Of a stretch of 64,000 nt of DNA, positions 23,336 through 47,200 are shown one piece after another. The position numbers and the translations under genes were made by a program. Source of the stretch: Liriodendron chinense (Eukaryota; Streptophyta; Magnoliopsida; Magnoliales; Magnoliaceae); assembly GCA_003013855.2 (NCBI GenBank), contig ML058433.1, forward strand, positions 9,237,966 to 9,301,965. The letters run 5' to 3'. The stretch's first letter is position 1. Each line of letters begins with the position of its first letter. The notes beneath the pieces were generated by a model that had not been told where the DNA came from, did not search any database, and was given only the letters and a program-made list of their open reading frames with translations.

Positions 23336-23987
23336 AGTGATGGGGACAAAAAACCAATGATAATTCTCATAGCCTCCACCACTATCTCTCTTCCCCCTAA
23401 TCTAAGAGGGGAAATGAAAATTGGAGGGAAGCATGTCGTTGGAGGAGGTTGGATGTTAGAGGAGGCCGATCGCTGGAGGAGAAAGGGGGAAATGAAAAAG
23501 GGAAGATTTTTTTTTAAATGTTTAGGCTTAGGTTATGACCGGGTATTTATACTTGGTCAAACGAGTCAAACTGATATGAGTCGAACCGAGTCGGGTTCGA
23601 GCCAAATACCAATCCGAGTCAAGTCGAGCTCGGTACACCTCGGACTCAACTTGAATTTTTTCGAGCTCCCAAAATTTGGCTTAACTCTACTCGAACCCGA
23701 TTTCGAACTGAGTTAAGTCAAGCTTTATCAAACTGAGTCGAGCGAGTTAATCAAGTTGCATCACTAAAATTACTTCAATAGGATGATTTGCGCGATCCAA
23801 ACATTGTCCATGTAAATCAACGGTTAAAACTCATTGGTTAGTCGCTTGGTTGTGATCCTATGCTTGTGGCCCATCCGAGACTTGGAATTTCATCATTTTC
23901 GGCCAACATATATATTTCAATGGGCTTATTACAATCATTGTGTTAAACATTACACACGTACACTAATTAGGGATATTGAAGTTTATT
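23336..23987. other. Repeat-derived spacer
   Basis: A 119-codon frame at 23357-23716 has no recognisable domain. It runs through sequence rich in GAGTCGAGC-type words, like those at 37560-37660, and I treat it as repeat debris. Confidence 0.4.
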
Positions 23988-24793
23988 TAGGGTCTGTTTG
24001 GTTGCAGAATCTAGATTTTAGAGAAAATCCAAATTCTAGTGTTGGAATCCAAAATTGCAAAAACTAAATTGGAAACACAGATTCCATCTAGAATGACTGT
24101 TTGGTTGAAAACTTATGTAATCCAACCGTTGCTTGTGGCATGGCCCACTTAGGCTTAAGATTCGCTTGAGGACTTGACCCCTAGCCTATAGTGGTCTTGC
24201 AAGACAGATGGCTGGGTTAGATGGCAAATAAACATTATAGTGGGCATTAGGAAGTTTTTAATGGTGGACGTTCAATCAACACTGTTTTCCTGTAGTGTGG
24301 TCCGCTTGAGATTTAGATCTACCTCATTTTTTTTTTCCTAATACCCTTAATTGAGCTCTTAAAACAAATGGACTGCATGGATAACGCATACATCATAGAT
24401 GGACAATGCGTACATCGAGGTGGGTACAACCCTAGGGGTATTAATGTCAATATTGAATGAGGCTCACTTTTGCCTCTTTTCCTTCCGTAGAAACCGTCCT
24501 GACATTGTTTCCACTGATCTCGATTCTAGCCAATTTAGGTTTCTAGATGAAATCCTGTTTGACTAGAATTTGTCGCCAAACACACCAATTAAAATTGAAT
24601 TTTGCTCGAATTCAGATTTTAAGTCGGAAACAAGTTTGAAGATGCCAACAAAACAAGCTCTTAATAATTAAATTCAAATCCCTGATGTATACTTTTTGTA
24701 TTATAAGGGATTCCAAATCTAAAGTGCCAAACACAAATCTAGAGGTTTCTAAATCCAGGGGGTTTCCAAATCCATGCTCTCAATCAAGCCCTA
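23988..24793. mobile_element. hAT-like non-autonomous DNA transposon
   Basis: The left end TAGGGTCTGTTTGG and the reverse complement of the right end TAGGGCTTGATTG form imperfect terminal inverted repeats. The flanking octamers AGTTTATT (23980-23987) and AGTTACTT (24794-24801) agree at six of eight positions, fitting a decayed 8 bp target duplication. No transposase is present in the 806 bp. Confidence 0.55.
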
Positions 24794-24876
24794 AGTTACT
24801 TATCTACCGGTGTTAAGTAAAGTAGAAAAAGTAACTTATTTGGTGTACCCAGAGAATGAGGATTGCATCCTCCCCG

Positions 24877-25332
24877 CCGGGAGTGGCTGGAAAGCCAAGT
24901 GGCCACCGTGATCTATGGGTTTTATCCACACCGTCCACCCATTTCTCTGTATCATTTGAGGAAAAAGGCAAAAAATGAGGCAGATCCAAGACAAAGGTGG
25001 ACCACACAATGGGGATTAAATTCTCACCATTGAAATCTTCTCGGAGGCCACATAAGTTTTGGACCGAGCTGATATTTGTGTTTTCCCTTCATCCAGGTCT
25101 ATACAACTTTATAAAGAGGTTGGATGGCAAATAAAAATCATGATAAGCCCTGGAAAAGTTTCAATGGTGAGAATCATTACCACCACTGCTTTCTGTCGTG
25201 TGGTCCACTTTAGCCTTGGATTTACCTAAATTTTGGTCATATCCCATCAAATTGCAAGGCGAAATGAATGGACGGTGTGCATAAAACCCATACATCACGG
25301 TGGATACTCAGCGCTCCTGCCCTTCCCAGCTG
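24877..25332. mobile_element. Fold-back MITE, ~455 bp
   Basis: The two ends are inverted copies of each other for roughly 150 bp. Left: GCCACCGTGATCTATGGG and following. Right, reverse complement: TCCACCGTGATGTATGGG and following. Both arms continue into blocks describing the same family consensus (TGAGGCAGATCCAAG, GTGGACCACAC). No target duplication could be fixed and no protein is encoded. Confidence 0.65.
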
Positions 25333-25432
25333 GAGACAGGCAGGATAGGACGCAATCGGCGTTCGTACCCAAAGGGGCCGTAAAAGAAACTGAGGAATGG
25401 CCAAGTTTTCCACGCGGAATCCACGTCGTGAT

Positions 25433-25972
25433 CGGATCACGGGGCGCGAGCTTAGTGGGTGTTACCCCTACCGTATGGCCCACATTGATGATACTTTGTA
25501 TATCCATTCCATCCATCCGTTTTTAAATCCCATTTTAGGATGAGGTTTCAAAAATTATGCAGATCCAAATCTCAAGTGACCATACCACTAGAATCAGTGT
25601 GGTTGAATGCCCCACCATTAAAATTTCCAAAGAGCCCATCATCGTAAGGTTTTTGTAGTGTTTATTTGCAATCCAAGCTCTTTATAATGTCAATAAGGTC
25701 TTGATGAAGGGAAAATATAAAGATCAGATTGATCCAAAACTTTTGTGGCCTACAAAACGTTTTTAATGGTTATTCATCACTGTTTCTAGTGGTATGGTCC
25801 ACCTGAGATTTGGATCTTCTTATGATTTTGGATCATATCCTAAAATGATATGAAAACACATATAGACGGCTTCAATACATAAACAAATACACCAATATGG
25901 GCCCCACACGGTTAGGGTAACACCTACTAAGCTTTTCCAGGGGGTAACACATAATTCGCGCCCCCGGATCAC
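25433..25972. mobile_element. MITE with 8 bp target duplication, 524 bp
   Basis: The element spans 25441-25964. It begins GGGGCGCGAGC and ends CGCGCCCC, an exact 8 bp terminal match within longer imperfect inverted arms. The flanks are exact copies of CGGATCAC (25433-25440 and 25965-25972). Its interior belongs to the same fold-back family as its neighbours. An 8 bp duplication suggests hAT or a Mutator-like element. No coding capacity is seen. Confidence 0.85.
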
Positions 25973-26425
25973 GCTATCAACTCCAGGGTGGGAGCAGTCC
26001 AGCCTTCCGCACGTAGGCTTCATTCCCACGTGTGGACGGACCTCTGATTTATTCAATGCGACCCACTTACTGGGACCCACATGAAGGACCAGATAATTAT
26101 ATAGTCCGGAGGACTACACTCTTTTTCAATCTGACCCACTTATCGGTACAAAGCAACAGCCAATAAGTCAACTCTTTCGATTCCCACTCCCCTCGCTTCT
26201 ACGGTCTACGTGACACATGCATGCCATCAACCCACTGAATCCACATGTGCGAGATCAATACCATTCATCAGGTGGGGCCTACGTGAACTCATCTGATCCA
26301 TAGATCATTTCAATCCACTTGTCAGGTGGGCCATACATGTATGAAAAAGTGGACAAATAGAATAAAAGGCAGGTGGACCGCGGACTACTGAACGAATAGG
26401 TCTCCCTATGGAGAGGCCATGCAAC

Positions 26426-26927
26426 GGGACGCGGGTTGGGTACAACCCGCCCGGACAGAGGCTCGGAGGGGCCATCGTGATGTATGGATTTTATCTTCAC
26501 CGTCCATCCATTTTTTCATATCATTTTAGGATGCAACACCAAAACTGAGGTAGATCCAAGGCACAAATGGACCACACCACTGGAAGCAACAGTGACAGTG
26601 AAACCCACTGCGGAAACCTTCTTAGGGTCCACCATGAAGGTTAATCGCTACTCAACCTATTTATAAGTTCACATATGAAGGGAAAACACTAATATAATCT
26701 TGTTCCAAAACTTCTTGCCCTCAAAATGTTTTCAATGTTCGTTGTTTAATCCCTATTGTGTGGTCCGTTTGGGCCTTGGAACTGATTATATTTTTCTGGA
26801 TTGTACCCTAAAATGATATTGAAAAATGGATGTACGGTTGGGATAAAATCCATACATCACGATGGCCCCTCAGATCCCCTGTCCGTTTCTAAGCAGGGAC
26901 AAAGGGATAGTACCCTATTCGCGTCAC
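26426..26927. mobile_element. Fold-back MITE, ~500 bp
   Basis: The left arm (GAGGGGCCATCGTGATG at about 26466) is matched in inverted orientation by CATCACGATGGCCCCTC at about 26857. Arms extend outward through CGGACAG and probably to GACGCG. Internal blocks match the same MITE family as at 24877 and 25441. Confidence 0.65.
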
Positions 26928-28413
26928 GTAGAAGGTTTCGGTCTCAATCAGTTGAAAAAAATGGACTTTAAATGTGAACCGTCCACAATACGATTGTTCA
27001 TGTATCTGATGGCTAGGGTCGTTTGTAACTACCCAGACTTTACCTCCATAACCAAGCATGGTGGGATCTACCTCGTGAACGGTTTCGATCCTTCTGATCA
27101 TGAACACATGTGGGCCTGGAGGACCACGAATTCGGCTACGTGCTATTTGTAGAAGGCCGTGACATATGGGGCAGCATATATTAATGGCCGGAAAGCCTAT
27201 TTAAGAAACTTCACCCCTAAAATTCGAGAAATGAACTTAAACGTGAACCGTAAGCTATTCTACAATTTCCGTCAAATGGACGGCTAAAAAGTAAAATAGT
27301 AAAAGCAGTCCCAATTCCACTTGTAAATTCAGATGATATTATAATCCTCTCCATCCACATCTAGTTCAGCAATTTTAACGGTATAGATCTACTTTATAAC
27401 GATTTCATGTGGTCCGAAGCTGTGTCGGGCCCACAGAGATGCCCGTGACCGTCCGTCGTAAACATTAAAGTGCGACAGGAATCCAAAAAATGAGGCGTAT
27501 AAAAAACAGTGGTAGACCATAGGAGATGAAACAGTGTCAACAGAAAAGGCTGCCAAAACCTTCATGTAGCTGACCATGATGTTTTTCTGCCATCTAAACC
27601 GTTTATAGATTAACACTTAGATAAGTTTCAGGAACAAACATCATCGATACAAAACTTTTGTGGCCTCACAAAGTTCCAATGGTGAGCGTTGAATCCCTGT
27701 TGTTTTGTGTAGTGTGGCCTAGTGGAATTTTAAATCTATCTTATTTTTTTAAATTCTTACTAATTATGATATTTATAAACTAATGGACGGAGTGGATTTA
27801 TCACTAAAATCTCTTTGATCTGCTGAACACGAGAACTTTCTATGGTCAGCCAATGCAAATGCAAAACGCGTCCCCCAAGTTACGGTGAGTATGATCCTAC
27901 TTATTGCTCCAGCGGAGTACGGTTCTATTTTTGGCAAGTCAACTCTTCCGCTTCTCTACCATAGTAGCCACTCTTTTTCCTATATTCTGAACTGCATATG
28001 CGCATGTGCGAAAATAAGTGACTAACACATGCTTAAATGGAATACTATTGGTAATCCAATACGTTAATCAGTTCGGCCCATGAATAATTGATAATTATCC
28101 AAGAGATGAGATCGTATCATAATTATTAATTACCAATCAATGTTTTATAACATGGACCGTTAGTTTCTATTCCTAAAATCAATTTCATCTTGTACATGCG
28201 GCTCAGATGCAGTATAACTGGAATCTTTTTAGTTGTGATATTGGTCCCACTTAGTAACGTTGTGGTTATCTAACACATGCTCCAATTTCACACGAATGTG
28301 GCGCTTGAGGATGCGTGAATCATTTCTAGCATCCACGCGCACGTCATCATGTACAAGCCGGTGCGGTTCTTTCGTAATTCCAACCAACTAAAGTGGCATT
28401 GTCATAATCCAAT
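26928..28413. other. Spacer and PP2C upstream region
   Basis: No gene is seen. A decayed MITE-like block lies at about 27400-27830. The promoter-proximal part holds a TGACGTG-type bZIP core at 28340-28347 (CACGTCAT). Short frames lack support. Confidence 0.4.
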
Positions 28414-28415
28414 GC

Positions 28416-28422
28416 TATATAA
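28416..28422 (+). promoter_or_regulatory. TATA box of the PP2C gene
   Basis: TATATAA stands 255 bp upstream of the start codon. It is followed by pyrimidine-rich sequence and a GA/T-tract leader typical of plant 5' untranslated regions. The start site is estimated at about 28450. Confidence 0.65.
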
Positions 28423-28670
28423 GGCTACCTCCATTGCTATCCCTTTCCCTCTGAAAAAAGAAAGAAAACTCCACTCTATTTCCCCTCTTTTTTAACTACT
28501 AAAATCTCCTCCTCTCTTCGAAACCCTCCATTTTCTCTTCCCCACTACCTGTTTGTGAAATTGCCTCTTACAGAGAAAGAGAGAGAGAGAGTTTTTTTTT
28601 TTTTTTTTGTTGGGATCCAGCGCTGCCCTTGAAAAGCACTTGCAGGGTTTCCCTGTGTTGGAAATGAGGG

Positions 28671-40247
<11,577 letters not shown>

Positions 40248-41815
40248 CGCAGAACCAGTCTTTGCTAAATCCAGGTCTAGCTTCCCCCCTCCCCCCTTTT
40301 TTTGAGAGAGATGGTCCAGCTTCCCCCCTTGCTGTGCTATTGCTACATTTTGAAGGTTTCTGTCCCCACCTTTTCTATTTCAGTCTCTCTTTTTTTATTT
40401 TCACTTTTTGTTCTTTCTTTTTCCTGCTGTAAGTTGAACCAGACCCTGATCCTGTTTTTTTTTTTTCCTGCTGTTTTTTCTTTTTCCTGCCGTAAGTTGA
40501 ACAAGATCCTGATCTGATACCGATCAGTGCTCATCTTCCAATAATAATTTCCATATGCCTGTCTTTTTCCCCATATACAAGCATGTGTAATGGGCATGTA
40601 TACAATTTTTTTTTCCCTTTGGCATGCTACTCTTAATGCATTGCAACTGTAAATTGTTGGTTTTTGTGGTTTTGACTTTTGCACCGGATCCACATTAATT
40701 TCCCAAAGCAGGATGAGATGTCTTTCATTGATTCCGCTAATGTTCTAAATACTGGCTACCGAGTTGTCAGGTTGCAGATACAGTTCCATGATCATCAATA
40801 TGCTTGGCTGATCATGTATCAGTGGACCCATTGTGCTGTTTGAAATAGTGATTGTGGGCCGTAATTTAGATGGTATGCAGTTCCTGATGAACCGCCATGA
40901 ATCCAGATGGCTTGGGTATAAATAATCTCTAAATCACACCAGCCTTTTCTCTTGGATCCCTAAGCTACGTCCGTTTGCATTGGGTTATTTGGATAAATCA
41001 ATCTATCCATCTATCTGCAGTGTCTGTTGAGTTTAGAACACATTTCATGGGCTACCTTGTGAAAATCAGACTGTTCGTATGATCCAAACCAACCTTGAAT
41101 TCGGCTTATTCCCTTTTTTTTTTTTTAGGTGAAACCGTGGATGGGATGGTTATGATTGACCAACAGTAGTGATCCTTAAGTAAAATTATCCTTGATGGGG
41201 AAGATTTTCAATGGAGTGAAAACACAAGTATGAGCTTGAAACAAAACTTTTGTGGCCCAAAAAGTTTTTAATGATAGGCTTTCAATCACCACTATTTCTT
41301 GTGGTGTGGTCCACCTGAGATTTGGATCTGTTCATTTTTTAACTCATGCCTTAAAATAATGATCCAAAATGGATAGATGGGGTGGATAAAACACATACAT
41401 TAGGGATAATGTATGCCACATGTACCATCTTCTCCTATAAAGCGTCACATTCTTCCTCAATATCACGAGTTTTTAACCATTTGAGAGTTTTTAACGATTT
41501 GAGAGATGGAAGTGACTTCTCAACCTGGCACGCGGCACTGATTTGCTGCTATCCAAACCAGTCAAATAGGGTTCCATTGTGGATGGATGATATCCCCCAA
41601 ATGACTCTGATCAAGCAATCCTAACCATCCAATTAATGGCTATCGAATGGATTGCTAAGAGTGAAATGGTGAGTAGTCCAAAGGGAAGATACAAAAGGTA
41701 ATATACTTCTGATTTAGACTTAAAGTTATGCTCCATCCACGACTGAGTCGGGTTTTTTACCATCTGGATTGCAGTACAGCTATGCCATGCATATAGTTGA
41801 AGAGCCTCCACAAGT

Positions 41816-42035
41816 TGTTTGTCACAAATCCACCTGTCCATCTGCTTTTCCAGCTCGTTTTAGGGCATGGGCCCGAAAATGAGGCAGACCTGAAGCTCTG
41901 AGTGGGCCACACAACAGGAAAAAGTGGAAAATAACGCCATCAGGGAGCCCGCTTTGGGTTACCTCATTTTTGGGCCATGCCCAAGCTGGAAAAAGAGATG
42001 GACGGGGTGGATTTGTTACAAACAATCAATGGCCC
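41816..42035. mobile_element. Fold-back MITE, ~220 bp
   Basis: The left arm (GTCACAAATCCACCTGTCCATC) is matched inverted by the right arm (GATGGACGGGGTGGATTTGT), both continuing through a TTCCAGCT and GGGCATGGGCC block. It is non-coding. Confidence 0.65.
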
Positions 42036-42111
42036 CACGAATGCTGCCTCTCTAAGCACGTTTTATTGATGTTAATTGCCATGCAACCCTCCCCAAGCGT
42101 ACGTCGAGCCC

Positions 42112-42850
42112 ACATATTTGTGACAAATACCCCCTGTTCATCTCTTTTTCCATCACATAAAGGGCATGGGCCTAAAATTGAGGTAATCCAAGACTCGGTC
42201 TGAAGTGGGCCATACGATAAGAAATAGTGTTAAGGAACACCCACTGTTGAAGTATCTTCATTCCATACAGGGCCGGGCCGACTGAGAGTCTTGCATCTGC
42301 CTCATTTTTTGGCCCACAACCTCAAATGAGATGGCAAAACAGATGGATGGGGTAGATTTCTCACAAACATCATGGTGGACCACACGTACAGTCAGAATGA
42401 GGGTTGTAGGGCAATCAGCGCCAGTAAAAATGTTTTCTATGCTGTTGTTGGACATTTTAAGCCCAGAGGGTGAGGGTTGCCTGTCTGTAGGTAGGGCCCA
42501 CGATGATGTTTGCGACATATCCACCCTGTTCATTGGATTTGTCATCTCATTTTAGGGCATGTGCTCAAAATGAAGTCAATAAAAAGTGCAAGTGGACCAT
42601 GAAGGCCCGCTGTTGTAACATTCGTGGTGCCACAGATTGTTGTGACAAATCCACCTGGTCCATCTATTTTTCCAGTTTACTTTAGGGAAACGGCCTAAAA
42701 ATGAGGCAGAAACTAAACTCAAGCGGGCCACATGACAGGAAATAGTGGGAAAGGGAAGATTTCCCCAAAACACCAAGATGGGCCCCGCGTACGGTTGCGG
42801 TGAAGGTTGGCACGGCAATGCATCCACGGATGCGGTAATAGGAAATAGTT
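42112..42850. mobile_element. Fold-back MITE plus two half copies of the same family
   Basis: A complete hairpin copy spans about 42112-42385, with arms starting ATTTGTGACAAATACC and the inverted GATTTCTCACAAACATC. Single arms of the same family recur at about 42495-42570 and 42635-42720. The close packing suggests serial insertion or local duplication. Confidence 0.55.
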
Positions 42851-43799
42851 TAAAAGTGGAGGTTTTCAGTCCATGGCTGAAAAGGCTGGTGGCCATATGA
42901 AAAAATGGGGATTTTATGATACTCAGGCTGCGTATGACAATCGATAAACACACATAGGCACTCATAAACTATAGACGTGGCATATATCAATTCAAATAAA
43001 TTTGATTAGATAAAGCTCTCTATAGCTAAGTCACAATATCAATATGACAAACTGGTCGAACAATCATAGCCTCGTATCCGTAGAGATGGAAATAAATCCT
43101 TGGGATATTTTTCATTTAACAGTCTAATAAATGTTCACAAATCTGCAACTGAGATGATCGTATAATTGTAATTTTGGATTCATGAATCATCTCAATTATC
43201 ATAATTTGGACGGTTTAATTTAATTACTTGTGACATGTCATCTATCACACTTTTCCAAGGTATCAAAGTGCGTTGCCTGTGGGGTCCGCCCTCTATTGGT
43301 ATGACGTGGCCAAGCTCTGTGGAGCCCGTGTGATATATGTGCTTTATCTATGCTGTTCATCCATTTTTTCAGCCCATTTTAAGGCATGAGCCCAAAAATG
43401 ATGTAGATCCAAAGCTCAAGTGGACCCCACTAAACAGTGGGAATTGAATGCCCATTGTTGAAACTTCCTAGTGCCCACCGTGATGTTTTATTTGCCATCC
43501 AACTTGTTCATAAGATAACACAGACCTAGATAAGGGCAAAACACAAATATAAGCTTGATCCAAGAAGTCTGTAGCCTCCAAGGAGCTTTGGACAGTCACA
43601 GAGACCTGGTTGAAGTTTTTCTCCAACCTGTTCGAACCAACAGTATAGATTAAGCCACGTGGTATTTTTGATACCTCCAAGGTACCCACCAAATATACTT
43701 AGGTCAGGTCGCAAGCCTTTGGCGTTCATGCAGTCTGTATAATAGCAGTACCATAAAGCCACATCATCACTATAGCACGATATGGATGATGACAAAATC

Positions 43800-44211
43800 A
43801 ATACCATGATCGGAAGAGAATCATTCTTTCCCAGCTGGTTACAGCGATAGTGCCACGTGGGTGAAGCGGTTGTTGACTATTAATCTCAGCAAAGTTATAA
43901 ATAGCATAATCGAATCGAATTAAAAAATGAGATTGCATCCTTAATTACTGTTGCACCTTTGAAAGTATTTAGTTTTCAAGTAAAAAAAGAGCTCATTAGA
44001 GGGAGAGCCCTGACCTCCACCAATCGCTTAATTGATGTGCACATCGTTGGCTATGTAGACGGTTGGTTTGTCGATCGCTCGGCCAAGCACCACTCTATCT
44101 CAATGCCATGGGTCAAAAGTGATAACGGTTTGAATCGGACCCAATCAATTCTGGCATGCCCACATAGCAGTGCACGTACCTCGTGTGGCCAAAAATTACA
44201 CCAACACCATC
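43800..44211 (+). other. Probable 5' LTR remnant of the second Tat-type element
   Basis: This lies directly upstream of a CGGCACGCCCGGTGAGAC word at about 44215-44232, which resembles the start of the internal region in some plant Ty3/gypsy elements. No matching 3' LTR was found, so the extent is a guess. Confidence 0.35.
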
Positions 44212-47200
44212 TTGCGGCACGCCCGGTGAGACAAGTGTGCAATTGTTAATTGAATTTTATAATAACATGGGTAGACAATCTACTCGAGTTAGTGGAAATA
44301 TTGAAGAACATGATCTTAACAGGTCCTTGAAGCATTCTCAATGCAAGTCGAACCAGAGATCCCTAACCCTCCACTTCCAGCCATTCAGGAAGTAGGGTTA
44401 TCATCCTAAAACAACTATGTAGATGCTAATGGAGTTTTGGGAAGCGTTAATGATTACTTATGGGAACTAACTAAACAAGGAATGATGCATGCCCAATACT
44501 TTAGGGCTCAAACTAAAACCATAAACAGACTTGTAACATTCGTTAATGACATGTTACGTAATTATTTTCATCATAATCAGAAATCACCTCGATTTAGCAA
44601 TGCTACCCCGGAGCCACTATTTATGCTTCCACGTAATGTACGACCAGACCCACATCTAGTAGGACAAAATATGCCACCTTAGGTAGGTATTAGGATGAAT
44701 GGACGAAACAGCCGATTCAATGGCCCAAATGAAAATGATATAAACCATGACATACCCGCTATAGGACAATTCATGTCGAACAATGAAACACTTGGGGATA
44801 GGTTCTAATGGTCAACCTGCTCAAGGCATGCAATTGCCTCAAATGATTAATCCTGAACTCCCTTCAGTGGATCGAGAAGAGTTAATTAACATGACAAACG
44901 AGGTAATCGGCTAATGTCATGGTCGTCACACTAATCGACTGGTCTACCGTAAGCCATACCCAGATTGGGTTGATCAGCTAGTTGAGGTACCAAGAGGTAC
45001 AAAAATACCAGAGTTTTCATTTTTTTCGAGATACAGTCCAGTCTACTGTTGAGCATATTGGCCAATTTACGGTGCAATTCGATGAGTTTTTTACCAACAA
45101 ATATGTAAAACTGAAATGGTTTGCAAATTTGTTAACTTATATGGCATCTACACGGTGCATTAATTTGTAAGTGAATTCAATTCAATCCTGGCAAGATATG
45201 GAAGAAATGTTTCACGTTCAGTTCTTCCACATGGAACCAGAATTTTCCTTAACCGATTTATCACGATTGAGACAATTTCCTAATGAATCAACAGATAGAT
45301 ACATCACTAGATTCAAGAAAGCGAAGAACAAATGTTGGATATTCCTCCTAGAGGCTCAATCTGTTAAATTAGCTATGGAAGGTCTTGATATCGAATTTCG
45401 AAAGAAGTTCGAAGGAATGGACTTCGAAGATTTGGTCGAACTGTCTAATAGAGTGACCAGACACGAATGGCTCGTCCATGAGGAGAACCAACGAAAGAAC
45501 TCATGAGTGGGAACTTACCACCTACCCAAACTATGAGTTAGTGTTGGCAGAAATAAATTTTAACAAGCCATTCGTCTATACATCATTTTCAAAGGCCAAC
45601 GATGAATCTTACCCCCAAGGTTCCAATACTACCAAAGGAATCACCGAACAAAACAAACAATTTTCTTTTGATATTACAGAAGCCGACGATATTTTTGATC
45701 TCTTACTGGCTGCAAAACTCATCAAATTTGCACCAAAATAGAGAATTCTAGTGGCAGAGGAATTGAAAAAGATAGATTTTTTTTTTTAAGATATCAAATT
45801 TATTGAGAAAGGAAGAGCAGCAAGCTTGCAAACAACAAAGCTAAAAAAAAACCCGCAACAAGGGAAAGGAAAACAAAGGACAAAGGAAAGTAAAAGATCA
45901 CACCCAAGCCCCACACCCAGCCCTAACCCCCTACACTTTAGGGGGGCCAATCTCTAAAAAGGGTAAGGACTCTAGAGAAGACCCCCTGCTGCCGAAGAGG
46001 ACTTGCTCGTAAAGAATATGTTATTGCATTCTACCCAGATGACCCAAAAAGCAGCAAGAAGAAATCCTCATTTTCTTTTCCCCAGGGCCCCTCCTGAATC
46101 CGCATGCCATTCAGACAGGAGGTCTTCAATAGATAAAATATTGTAAATAGCATGGAACACAAATTCACTTAATTAGAAATTGTATTGCCTTCAGGAACAT
46201 GATCCAAGATAACATAGATTTCGGTATGCTCATATTTCCATAGAAAGAAAACGAAGCCATGTTGGTGGATACCGACCCATTCCCTCCAACAATGGGAATC
46301 AACATCGTCTCCACCAATTTGAGAAATATGAATGCCCCTAAGAAGAAAGTAGACATTACATCAGCAACGACACGACATGGCCATCGACCAAGTCAGGCTT
46401 AAGAGAGGCCAAAAGGAAACACTAGAGGGCAATGGCATTCTAGGAATCAATCAACAATCAAGGAAAGTCGGCTATATGAACAGTGTCATGAAATATTTAA
46501 TAGCAACATTCGACAAAAGTTTACTATGTGCCGAAGAAACAAGTGAATGTGCACGATGACAGTATTGTTCAAAAATATCAAACCAATTACCTGAAAGAAA
46601 GATCTTTCAGAAATGATGACAGAAAACAACTAAGGATGGTCAAACCTATTGAAACTTCCACCAACCAAAAACTTCAACCAACTAATGGGTTAGGGCCGTT
46701 CATCCAAAGTTTCCACAATACCTTCTGAAAATGACAAGATCTTAAAAATGTTGTTGGCAACAATAGAGGGTGGTGGGAAGAGTCATCGAAATGCAAAGAC
46801 GAACGCAAGATAGACTAGTAAGATCAAATATTTATAGTTGGCAATATTCTGGTCAAAACTGAACTTAGGCAATTAATTTCTCTAAAAACCAAAAAGCCAA
46901 AATAAATATGCTGTAAAAAAATATACGACCCGACTAAGATGAACCAGATCTAATTGGCAAAAATGTAAAAGACCACATCTTCGAGGAAACACTAAGCGAC
47001 CCAAATTCTCTGAAAGAAGGATTGTTAATTGAAGAGATGCTAGCAAATGCAAAAATTCTAGAGAATTATGTCGACTTCCAACGGGCAATAGACATGAAGA
47101 ATGTCGAAAAACCTGACGAACAAGGCACACCAATCATTACATTCAGGATAGTTGCCCTCATTGCAGGAGCAACCTTAGTCTTGGAAATAGTAATTCCTCA

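Larger units (their letters stand above)
40248..43800. other. PP2C downstream region, MITE-rich spacer
   Basis: The first few hundred bases are T-rich and probably contain the PP2C 3' untranslated region; no single poly(A) signal can be chosen. Family-typical MITE debris (TTGGATCTG, GTGGTCCACCTGAG, GGATAAAACACATACAT) lies at 41150-41400 and 43280-43560. No gene is supported. Confidence 0.5.

Noticed and set aside
23357..23716. 119-codon frame with basic and acidic stretches
   Set aside because: No recognisable domain; lies in repeat debris between a copia relic and a hAT-like element.
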